Assembly: GCA_025024175.1 (NCBI GenBank)
Contig: QCXZ01000075.1
Coordinates: 2,232,001 to 2,296,000, forward strand
Source: Rhyzopertha dominica
Lineage: Eukaryota > Arthropoda > Insecta > Coleoptera > Bostrichidae
DNA: 64,000 nucleotides
Direction: 5' to 3'
Shown piece after piece: positions 1 through 11,900 of this stretch. The notes beneath the pieces are model-generated. The model was given only the letters and a program-made list of their open reading frames with translations, made no database searches and was not told the DNA's origin. Every line of letters begins with the position of its first letter. Position 1 is the stretch's first letter. The position numbers and the translations under genes are program-made.

Positions 1-137
1 TTGGGATGTACTTCACGCTGGGTAAGTGGTGGTGTGCTCGAAAGTTCAGTTTACTTGCTGCCAAGAAATTTGAACTGTCGTAAAAGGAAAGAGAACAATA
101 GAGGGCCGGTTTCTCTTCTCTTATGGAATAAGCCAGT

Positions 138-500
138 GTGTTTTCCCGTTTTGCTCGCAATAAAGACAAAATTCCAGTTGTGAATCATTCGGGACTTTAT
201 AGTTTATCTTGTAACGATTGTAATTCTGTTTATATTGGTCAATCGGGAAGATCTTTTTCAATTAGAGGAAATGAACATTTAAAACAATATGAAAAATATA
301 AAAAAACCGATGTAGTTAATACAAATTCTTCGTTAGCAAATCACTTATTGTCATTTAAACACACTGCCTCTTTAAATAATTTAAATTCTTTACATGTTTG
401 TAATAAATCCTCAAAATTAAATATTCTAGAAATCCTTGAAATATACAAAATTCTAGATAACGGTAATTTTACTATTTTGAATGATTTTTGTAACTTTAGT
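138..500 (+). mobile_element. GIY-YIG endonuclease fragment of a retroelement (Penelope-like)
   Basis: The translation contains GLYSLSC followed by VYIGQSGRSF and an EHL segment, the layout of the GIY-YIG nuclease domain found at the C-terminus of Penelope-like reverse transcriptases. The upstream reverse-transcriptase part is not in the window, so this is a truncated 3' piece. The tail contains an ILEIYKIL helix typical of the end of the domain. The reading frame stays open to about 614, but similarity fades after about 500. A related but distinct PLE copy lies at 3541-4760. Assignment rests on motif recognition only. Confidence 0.6.
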
Positions 501-614
501 TGCCCTATTCTTTATTTGATCATTGAATTCATGTTTGTGCTTTTGGCATGCAGGCTACTTTTTTGTTTGAAGTCAAGATTGCTTATTTGGAATTTGACAA
601 AGTCATTTTTATGA

Positions 615-1040
615 GGCACTGGTGATGGCTAATTATAGCTAAAAGCGCTTTGCCAATTTATTAAATATAGTGGATTTAATAGACTTCGTGAAGACTTACT
701 GTAGAAATAAACATTACTACATATATCCACTTAGTGGAAATGGATCAGTTCACATTGTTTAATGACGCTAGTCAAGCTGTACTGGTAAAGAATTACTGAA
801 ACTTATTATGGAAACGCAAGAAACTTCTGCATAAAATATGGTTCATCCAAGCTTGCTTTAAACAAGATCTTGTACAGTAATGCAACTTACCGTTATTACA
901 ACCCTGCAATAAAATTTATCTTTCATCTCGAACAGCAGGCGGCCCCTCACAAGTTACCGCAAATAACCGGATTACCATAAATTTAGGTCCGATTTTCGGA
1001 AGATGGTCAAACCGGTCAAACCAAAACTAGCATTCAGTCT
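615..1040. other. AT-rich spacer between element fragments
   Basis: No coding exon, RNA gene or clear repeat boundary was recognised here. It lies between the GIY-YIG fragment and the first dead Tc1-like transposase and may contain the 5' end of that element. Confidence 0.3.
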
Positions 1041-1076
1041 TAGTATTTCTGTGCGCGAGACAAGAGAAGCGAAAAA

Positions 1077-2347
1077 TGTTTCGTCCTTGGGAAAAAGCTG
1101 CTACAAGCACAGCTCAGAATGAAGCTGCTGACGCTGACATGGAAGTGCAAATTGAAGAAAACAAGAGGAATCGTCGTTACCTTACCCAAGATGCCAAAGA
1201 AATTATAAAAAATGTATACAATGTTTTTGATAAAAAAAGAGTGCAGTGCTCCGTTAAAAGTGACAAGTGAAATGGTTGGTGTCCCCAACACGACTGTGAG
1301 AGATATTATTGAAAATAAAGGCAATTCAAGAAAATCACGCAATTAAAAGGAAAATAAAGTTCCAACTACGGCAAGTCTGAAATTAAAACTTTTGGAATTA
1401 GGATATGACATAAGTTATTGCGAAGAGTGGTTCAGAAAGCATCGGTTTTAATTATAGTACATTAAACCAACGTTTGTCCTATAATGGAATCAACCCGACT
1501 AAAAAGAATGAGATGGAATAAACGAAATCAGAAGGTACCGCCAAGAAAATCGTAATATCGTAAATTTGGATGAAACGTGGTACGACACCCACGAGTTGAT
1601 AAAAAAAGGTCTGACAGATGGGACAAATAACTGCGTTCTGCAAGCACCACCTTCGAGAGGAAAAAGAATTATAATTCTTCATGCGGGAGGAAGTGATGGA
1701 TGGGTGGAAAATGGCTTATTACTGTCAGCGAAACAGATGCAAAATTGTTCTACTGACTACCATTGCGACATGGACTCTGCACTTTTTGAAACTTGGTTTC
1801 AGCAGCAGTGACTGCCAGGGCTACCACCAGGATCTGTTATAGTCATGGATAACGCGAGTTATCATTCAAAATTAATGAACAATGCGCTAACATCAGCTAC
1901 AAAAAAATAGAAATAATTGATTACATGAAAAAGAATAAAATTACAATTCTGGATGCAAAAGTTACCAAAAAAAGATCTGCTGACAATAATAAAAAATCTC
2001 GACATACCTAAACAATATCGAGTTGATGAACTAACGAAAGGACATGGACATATAGTTATGCGTTTGCCACCGTATTATTACGTCCTAAACCCAACTGAAT
2101 TAGCGTGGAGTGCGCTTAAAAAGGGAATACGAAGAAACAATACATGTCCGCGTTTCGGAGTTCGGGAGTTGTAGATTTAGTGCGTAGAGAGGTAAGTAGT
2201 ATAACGAAAGAACTGTGGAAAAGCTGTATTAAGCATGTTATTGAAATTGAAAATAGCTATGCATCCCCAAATTTTCAAAAGTTTATAATACATGTATACA
2301 CTAGCAGTGATTCAGCATTTAACAGTAGTGATTATGATAATAATTAA
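1077..2347 (+). pseudogene. Degenerate Tc1/mariner (IS630-superfamily) transposase, copy 1
   Basis: Broken pieces of one transposase appear in order: an N-terminal segment starting MFRPWEK, a catalytic core segment with DETWYDTHE (first Asp), a piece with MDNASYH (second Asp), and a C-terminal piece with NPTELAWS (final Glu). The pieces lie in different frames and are split by stops and small indels, so no intact protein is possible. The motifs fit the DD(E/D) superendonuclease family widespread in insects. A second, more decayed relative lies at 13614-14580. Terminal repeats were not identified with confidence. Confidence 0.7.
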
Positions 2348-2424
2348 TATATTTAAGTTATGTCGGTGTAAACTTGTTAGACTTTTTTGTAATAATATAA
2401 TAGATGTATTGAATTATTTTTTTA

Positions 2425-2724
2425 TGGATCTGCGTAGGTGAACTCTTTCGCATGCTGCCTCAGGAGCAGCGACGAAGTTTTGCAGATCTACGTTATCTGC
2501 ACAGCATTTGTAATGGTGCAGTGGACTCGACAGTTATTTTGAGTATGCTGAATATTTCGGTGCCTTCTGTGTATAACACTAGGTCTCACAATTTGTTTTA
2601 TGTACCACTACATTTCACTAATGCATATGCAAACTCCCCACTTCTTAGAAGTATGAAGTCCTACAATTCATTAAGCAGGCTAAGTAATCCATCACTTGAA
2701 GTTTATATATTTAGTGATTTTTAA
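2425..2724 (+). mobile_element. C-terminal fragment of a non-LTR retrotransposon reverse transcriptase
   Basis: The reading frame encodes RRSFADLRYLHSICNG and later NTRSHNLFYVPLHFTN, ANSPLLRSM and a YN element. This is the conserved tail that follows the reverse-transcriptase domain in Jockey/CR1-type LINE ORF2 proteins. Catalytic motifs are absent, so it is a 5'-truncated insertion that ends 180 bp before the first LDLa-gene exon. It is unlikely to be an exon of that gene because the phase and character differ. Confidence 0.6.
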
Positions 2725-2904
2725 AGTGCTTCACCAATAAATTCTTTCGTTTTCCTTTCGTATTTTGAGAGTTTCTTCTTACATAATGTTATAATGATAA
2801 ATTAGGTGTTAATTTGGAATAAGATATAGGTATAAATTTTACATTTTAATAGTTTCTGTTTTTCGGTGTGGTTTATTCAATACTATGTTAATTTCATTTT
2901 GCAG

Positions 2905-5900
2905 AACCGGCATTCCTCGAAGCCTCCTCCTCTTCAAGCAACGTGATCAACACAACAGTACAAAAACCCCAGAATCATATCACATCTCCCTCAGTTGATC
3001 CTAGCGCTAGTGGTAATCATCCCCAGCTCCAGCTACCTCCCACAACCACCCAACCACCAAGAACGACAATCTTCACGATTCCAACAACCAAGGCAACGAC
3101 GACTCCTCCAGTAACCATGACTACAACGACGCAAAGGCCCCCTCCCACCTTACCGCGTTTAAGTACAACATCCCCACGACCGTACTACACGACAACAATC
3201 ACACCTTACTACACCACGACGGTGAGGACCACGACTGAACCTGAGGAAGAGGAAGAAGAGGAGGAAGAAGAAGACGTTGACCATGAAGACNTCGACGAAG
3301 AGGAAGAAGAGGAAGATTCAGAAGAACACGAGGAGGAAGAAGAGGAATATGATGAGGAGGAAGAGGAGCCGCCACCTTCTCGTCGTCCACCTCCTTCCAG
3401 ACCTCCCCCTCCACCCCCTTCCAGACCTCCCCCTACACCTCCTCCTAGGGAGACATATAGGAATGAGGTGGAACGCAGACCTGCTTTGCAGTTCAAACCT
3501 ACTACCACTCTGGTATGTTTGAAAACTATTATTTTTTTAATATAATATTTTCTCGGAAAGATCGCTGTCTCTTGAAAACACTGGCAAAAAGTTGTTAGTT
3601 ACACCTGTAATCTTTGTCAAAGATGAAGGACCTCAAAATTTGCCTGACACAAGTTCAAACAAAATTTTGAAAGTAAATAAACAAATCACCAAGGATGCGA
3701 GACGTCATAGAAACAACGTGCCAACCTGATAAAAAAAAGAACCTAACGGCGAAAAAGAAACTACCTACTTACTAGATATGCACAAACTACTTGGTAAAAG
3801 ATGACTACAAAATAGCCTTCCAAATGTCACCTAACTCATAATTTCCACAATCCCTATTAAAATTATTAGTATTCCTACAAATTTCTATAGCTTCTTTTAT
3901 TAAACGTTTGTGATAATATTTTTCTCTCTGTAAAATTTTTGTTTTATCAAAGTCAATCATGTGTTTAGTCAAATATGAGTGTTCAGCTACGGAAGATTTA
4001 TCTATCTGTTACAGCCTAGTAGCACGTATGTGTTCTTTCAAACGCCTACCTACTTTTCTTTTAGTTAGACCTATGTAACACTTGCCGCAAGAACAAGTAA
4101 TTTTGTAAACACCTTCACTCTCTAAATGTACTTTATCTTTAGTAGAACTTTTATCTAAATTATTATATGTACTATCAACAACTAAAATATCGTGTTTTCT
4201 AAGCATCCTCTTTAATTTTTCCGAAAGGCCTTGTACATAAGGCAGACTCAACTTCAATTTACTTTGTCCTGGCTGAGAATTTACTTGATTTGGATGAGCA
4301 CTTTTAATAAAAACTAACCAAATATTCTTATTGCTATAACCATTCTCGGTAGCGCTGATTTAAGATGATATATTTCTTTTTGTAAAAAACTTTCGCCTGA
4401 GATCCTTTGTGCTCTAACAAATAACGTCCTTATAAGACTATTCTTTTGAGAGGGAGGGTGGTGAGATGTGGCATGTAAATATCTGTCTGTGTATATTGGT
4501 TCTCTGTAAACCTTGTGTCCTAACTGTCCAGTATTTATTCTGTAAATTTGGACATCCAAGAAAGGTAAGCTACCATTGCTTTCTAATTCCATAGCAAATT
4601 TTATGTCAGGATTTTGACTGTTCAAATTATTTATAAACCTACCCAACTCTTCGTCTTTGACAAAGATTACAGGTGTAATCGAAACGTCAGATTCATAACT
4701 TTTTGTCAGTGTTTTCAAGAGACAGCGATCTTTCCGAGAAAATATTATCTTATATTATGGACGCTAAAGCATTCACCCTCGCATTACTTTTTTAGTTTGG
4801 GCCATAAAATCATGTGGATGTCAAGAATGAACTCGTAATTCTGCCTTCTTTAGTTTTTTTTTACATTTTTACATGTTTCGTTTTACATGCGCCAGTTGAA
4901 CGATTAAGAAGTTAAAGTCCTAGAACTTTGAGAAGAAAATATTTAACTATAGTGGTAAAGAGAAATCATAACAATAACAGTAACTATAATAATATGTCTT
5001 AAGACTGTAAAGTACTTTTTGGGCAACATTGAAATATGGCTAAATATAGTAACATATTCATTACAGTGTTTTAGTACCAAACTGTTTTAACTTGAATTTT
5101 CAGCTCCACACATGTGTGGGTTTGATAAAACTTTGAAATTTTTAAAAATCGTAAACTAATGGTTTTTCTTGAAAAACCCCTACTTTTCTTTGTCTATTGG
5201 GCCAAATTCTGTTCAAGTGTTCGTAATATTTCTTATAATTAAGATAATCATGTGTACACAGTAAACAAGACATTTACTTGTCCTATTTCGTTTCGCTGCA
5301 ACTGCTTGTGCGTTTTTGAACTTTGAACACTTACAAAAACTCACGTTGAACCTGTTTCAGCGTTGAATTGACGCTAACAAAGAAAATACTTGAAAAATGC
5401 AGATCATGCAACTTTTTTTAATATATTCTACTGAATAGTAGAATGTTATTTTAGAACACTTCTTATTATAAGTTTAAGTCTGAAGTGAAAAAATTTAATA
5501 CACGAGTATTAGTAACTCAAAGCATCAGCTATATTTGTAAAGATATTTTCACATAATTATTTGTTATCCTGAGATGGCCCCAAAAAGTCAGAAGATTCAT
5601 GTTGGACCAAAATAACAACACTATTGAAACTACGGCACATTAGCCCGTGTCTTTTCGGTTAATTGATTTCACGGCTTGAGTTAGTTGCTTAAGAATGAGT
5701 AGGATGCGATGTGTTTCGGTTGTGTAAGAAACAAAGTGCAATGATTGCAATAATGACCGTGTTGTGTTAGAATGTCTGTCGTAAATACATAAAAGTCAAT
5801 TGTTTGTCAACAACTCCGCCTGAAGATAAACGTAATTAAGCTTTTTTTAACAAAGAAAATTATTATTTTGTATTACATAGGGTGAGAGACGAAAATGTCT

Positions 5901-8900
5901 GTTTACCTACAGAATCTGCGTGTGAAAAAATGGTGATACAAATTATTGCATAATTGCTGCAGTTATTTTAACACAGACGTTTTACTGTAAATCTGCTCTA
6001 CCCTGAAAACCGTGACAAAAAAAATCAATTTCACACAAATTTATTAGACGCTAGGAAAACTCTTTTAGCAAAAATCAGAGTAGTTAAAATACTCAAAAAA
6101 TGTTTTTTTTAAATAAGGGCAATTTTGTTTCCTAAAGCATTTATCCTGCTTGGAATATACAAAACTGCTGATTTTAAGTCGCGTGCATTTATAGGTTTAC
6201 GTTTTCCACAAATTTAGAAAAATGTAAAATAGGTATTGTGGCCTCCTCCCTCCCCTTACAACCACCCCTTTCCTCTCAACAGAAAATTAGTTACTTGTTT
6301 TACATTGTCTACATGATAAAAAATTAAACTTAAAAATTTTTAATACGATTTTGGAAATATTCACATTGAAGATGCACTTTGATTCTGTTTGTCACGATTA
6401 ACCACAACAAAAAAGTAACAGTAATGTCGAAACCGCAACTCTCTAGCATTAATAATTACTGAGATATCCTGCATCACAGATAAAACTGTTTGTTTGGATT
6501 TATAAAATCAATTTGTCTGACTTATATTTCTTCAGGCCCAACAAATTTATCTTCAAACAAACAAATTTTATTTGTAAGAAGAATATCAGTTTGTTTGTAA
6601 CTATATTACCATTTATTTGAGATCGAACAGAACTTGCGAGTTCAAGTAACCTAATAATTATTTGAACGAATAAAATATTATTTTCACGGTCCAACAATTT
6701 ATTCCAATGAGTTAAAAATTCAAATATTTAAATTAAATGCTTTGAAGAATTATATCAACAAAAGTAAATGCTTGTTTCCAATAAATATAACTTTCGTTAA
6801 ATGAGTGTTTCTTTTTGTTATTCAACTATTTAAATGTTCAACTCAAACACACATGTTGTTACAGCAAACAACATGTATTTAAACTGAATAAATGATGCTT
6901 AAATGCAACAATCTGTTTTTGGATACAAAGAAATAATTGTTGAATTTGCGCGTGCCACTAGCAAAGTGGAAGTTTGGGGTTCCGCTTCTTTAGCCATGGT
7001 TGGACACTGGACAGAATGTATCAAGGTAAATCGGGAAAAGCCGCTGTTATTTATTTCTTATTATTCTCAGTTTATTTCATTAAATTGTGAAACAAAAGAG
7101 GAAGAGGAAGTATGAAGCCTAAATAAAGTATTTGCTTAATATGATGTGAAAAATAAGGCATTCAAACAAGCACATGATCGTTAACGCAAGCTCTGTTACA
7201 AAATTACCATCTATGATTCGTAAGGATATTAATTACGGCGTTGTTTATCTACATCTAGAAGTAGGTATATGTTAGTAAAGTCTGCTCAATGAAGTGACCT
7301 ATTTGTACCAAACTACTATTACAAGTAGTGCGTTATTTATTCAGTATATTTGTAATACTAAAATGGAACACATTTATCACGCTATAGAAACCAGTAGATT
7401 TGTGATCCTTTAAATTAAAATAATTATCATACTTTTCATCTGCACTATATTCGTACATATAAGTAGCAAAATTTACCTTGTCAATGAACTTGTCTAGGTT
7501 AGGCTGATTTAAATCAGATGTTTTTTTACTAAACCAATTACAGTTTTGCGGAAATGAATTGAGTGACATATTGCATTTTTAATTACAAGAAACAACTTTT
7601 ATACGCTCTATAAAAAACAGGAAGCCACAGGAATACACTTGCATAAAATACATAGACATATCGAAGTGGGTTGATCAAAATTTATTTCTTTAAATTAAAA
7701 ACAATTTATTTATATGTTTAAAGGGCTTGTTTGAACGTAATATTTATACAATCTAATTAAGAAATATATATTTCATTAAAATTCTCATGCAGTTTGCTGC
7801 AATAACAGAGATGATGAATTGAGCATATGAATTCTTTCTATCAAACAATTGTTTGATTCCAGGAAATAGCTGTTTCATTGGACTAAATCAGTGATATCTT
7901 TACTGCAAAGAAATATTTAGTTGGTATTCATTCTTCTCTGATTCCAAACAAATATTTGTTTCAGTCAAATTTAATCATATGTTTATTCCAAACATCTTCA
8001 TGGTTTAGTGAAACAAATACTTTGTTCTACAAAGGAAATGATTATTCTTGATTCCATAGTTACAAAAGTTAATTTAAAGCTTTGTATATATTATGTTAAA
8101 TAAATGTTATTTTAGCCGCTTCAGGAATTTTGAGGGTTTGAAACAAATAAATCATTTACTTCGCCATATACAAACAAACAATTTGTTTGCCGTAAATATA
8201 TTTTTTTCTTCCAAACAAATTGTTCTCTCTGTGCAATTATAACAAAAATGGGACACCCTGTACACACCGGTCATGAAGCATGTTATGTGTATCTTTGAAT
8301 AGTAATTTTGTGTTTTGTAAACCATTTTTAATTCTTTTCAGCGCCCTCCTCCTGCCAGAATATGGCACATGTGTGACAACTGCAAGCTTAATGGTGGCGT
8401 TTGCTTAAAAGTAATAGAAAACGCACCAGCTACTTGTGTACCTCCCTTGGACAGAAGGGACCCCACTGGCTGTGGAGGATTATGTTTAAGAAACAGCCAG
8501 TATTGCAAACTACTCGATGCCGAACTTCAGGTTTGTTCATATTTATTATGTAGAATTCTACTGAGAGTAAAGAAACTGCAATCAATGATTCGTTTTTTAA
8601 ATTCGTTTCCGTCGTGAAAAATCGGAAAGACTGTATTTATTTCAATACACCAAAAAACATAGTTTGAAGCCGACTCTATTTTCGAACTTTAGTGACGGAA
8701 ATTGGGCAATGACTTTTTAAAACTATTGAGTATGATTGTGTCTTATAAATAATTAGAAGTCTACGAATTCCTATAGACACAGAAGTGAATTAAAAGTGAA
8801 ACCTTAGCATTATATTATTATATTATTTCGCAATCTTAAATCTAGACCAATAGGTACGGAATAAATACACTCTTTTGCAATGATACCTTCGAACATATTT

Positions 8901-11900
8901 TAAGAATGATTCTTAACTATATTTACAGGTATACCAGTGTAAAAACGTGGACAACATCCTAAGGTGTCCCCAAAATACGTTCAACTGCGGTAACAGGTGC
9001 ATAGCGAGAAACAAGAGATGCGATGGTTTCTTTGATTGTTCGAATTATTCGGATGAACATAATTGTGGTAAGTAATTTCGCGGTATTTCAAAGTATTAAT
9101 ATGAAGGGAGAAATCCATGATTTATAGTATTGAAACGTTTAAGAAATAATAATAATCGACAGCTAAACATTTTTATTTTCCTGTAAAACAACCTAATGTG
9201 GAAATGTCAGAAACGTTTAGATCGAACTAAATACACAGCCAAGAAGCTCTTTTTATTTTTTTATAATAGATTGAAAAACAAAACTAGAGCTAAGTAAAGC
9301 TCAAAAATCACAAGAAGCTATTTGAAACAATTCAAATTATCGTAAAGAAGGCAACAGGAACTTTAACACATGTATCTGCTAAAATGTATCGAGTGTAAAT
9401 CTCATTAAAAAAATAATTATTATTTGTATTGTAAACTACGTATACACATGTAATTATAAAACTGTTTAATTTCTTGAAGATGTAAGTACTTCCAATTTTA
9501 ATAAATATTTAATTTATTCATTTCGTAAAGATATACAGGGTGATTTTTTGAAAACTTCACACCTTAAATAACTTTAAATAGAGGAAAAACTTAAAATTTT
9601 GCAAAAACAGGTAAACTTTTGTTTTGTTTAATGGATAGCGCTTACCCTCTTAGCGGGGTAGATACCCCTTCAAAAATTTTAAATGAAACTACCTATCTTA
9701 CGATACATCATTTAAAAGCTTATTACACAAGGAGTCTTGCCATGTAATTAGTTTTACTATTTTTTGGAATATTTTGGACTTTTCTTAACAAAATTTATTG
9801 TCTTGCAGTTACAATAAAAATTGTCCTTACTTAAGCCTAAAAAAACTTGTTAAAAAATAATTGTTACACCTAAGCAAAATGCCAAAAATACTTAAAATTT
9901 TCTTTCGACATTACTTGATATTGCAACTCGACAGTTTATACTGAATTGGCTAAATAATTATCTACTTTGTGTTTCCAATTTTTTATTTCAACTTTTTGGC
10001 TACTTCTTTGGCACGACCATCTTTTNGTTCACATTCCTTTTTATAAATCGCGTGAAATTTTAAAGTGAGAGTCCAAGTGATAATAGTTTATTCAACTGCC
10101 GAAAGGGTAGAAATAATTTTTATTTACGGTGCTGAGCATAGCTGTGCTCGTGCGTCAGCAAGGGTGTTTAACGAACGGCACCCCCATAAAAATGTTGACG
10201 CTAGGTACATTCTCGATCTCGTGCAGAAATTTCAAGAGACTGGATCTGTAGTAAACAAAAAAGGGCAGGGAATAGAGTCGTTGATGAAATGGCCCAACTT
10301 GATGTACTTGGTCATTTTGCAATGGATCCAACTAGCTCTTTGCGTAACATTTCTACAGCCACTGGACTTTCTTATTCATCTGTAAGGAAAGTTACAAAAC
10401 TGCACAAATTCCATCCCTATAAGATGAAAACTCTCCAGGAACTCGGCGAAGATGACTTCGATAGAAGACTGCAATTTTGCGAAATTATGACAGAAAAGAT
10501 TATAGTAAATCCAAATCTAATAAAAAAATATCTGTTTCAGTGATGAATGCACATTTTTTTTAACGGCTCTGTAAATAAACATAAAGTCAGGTACTGGAGT
10601 GACGAAAATCCTTATATTTTTCAAGAAGGTCATACACAAGTTCCTCAGAAGCTGAACGTCTGGGCTGGAATACTTGGCAACGCAATTGTAGGTCCAATTT
10701 TCATTGATGGGACGCTAAATGGGGGAATGTATTTAGAATTACTTGATAACGTTATTGATCCTTTAATCACAGAGCAATTAGAAAACCAACGTGACCCTGA
10801 AGGAAATCCAATGTTAGATGAATACGAATTGTTTTACCAACATGATGGAGCCCCACCGCATTACGCCATTAATGTGTGAAATTGGTTAAATCATAGATTT
10901 CCTCTTCACTGAATTGGTAGGCGTGGAACAATTGAATGACCGCCACGATCACCCGATTTGACTGCTTTAGATTTCTTTCTATGGGGTCATTTAAAATCTG
11001 TGGTTTACAAAACACAACCTACTAGCCTGGACGATCTGCGAGAAAGAATTATTAACGAGTGCAGGAGGATTCCACCTGAAACTTTCCGAAAAGTGCAGCA
11101 GGAGTTCGAGAACCGTCTGTATTATTATATGGAAAGAGGTGGTGCACATTTTGAGAATCTATTGTAAGGTTTGAATTTCTATGGTTTGGTTCACACTGTT
11201 TTTGGAGTTACAAATAAATAATTTTTCTTTTTCGTGGACATGGACTTTCTAAAAAATTACATGATAAATACTTTAATGTTAATAATAATGTTAAAAGAAA
11301 ATTTTCAGTATTCTGGGAGTTTTTTTAAGTGTCATATTTTTTACAAGTTGTTTGTTTAAATTTTTGGTTCTCGTAAGGCCAAATTTTATTTCCGCTCTAA
11401 AATAAAATACATTTTGTTGAAAAGAGTCCAAAATATTCAATTTAATAAGCAACCTGTTTCTTAGGCACTATTAATCTATTACCCCGTCAATAAGTTAAAC
11501 GTGGTAAAACTAATTACATGGCCAGACTCTTTGTGAAATAAGCTTTCAAATGATGTATCACAAGATGGATAGTTCCATTTAAATTTTTTAAAGGGGTGTC
11601 TACCCTGCTCAGAGAGTAAGCGCTATCCATTAAAAACTTATTTCAAAAGTTGTGACCCTGCAAACAAAAGTTTACCTGTTTTTGCAAATTTTTAAATTTT
11701 TGCTATATTTAAAGTTGTTTAAGGTGTGAAGTTTTCAAAAAATCACCCTGTATAGATTTCCTCTTTACCAGGTAAAAACTCTTGCAAATTTTCAATTTTC
11801 AATACTAACCAGACTTCCACCTTGCTTGTTAAAATTGTTACCTTTATAAAGATTGGAAATAATATAACAATATCACTTCTATATAGTGATAGTGTTACTA

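Noticed and set aside
3199..3508. Poly-Ser/poly-Leu frames opposite the LDLa-gene acidic exon
   Set aside because: They are antisense shadows of the Glu- and Pro-rich repeats and have no splice or start context.
7333..7569. 78-codon minus-strand frame in LDLa-gene intron 1
   Set aside because: No recognisable motif, AT-driven composition and no splice sites or neighbours to support a gene.
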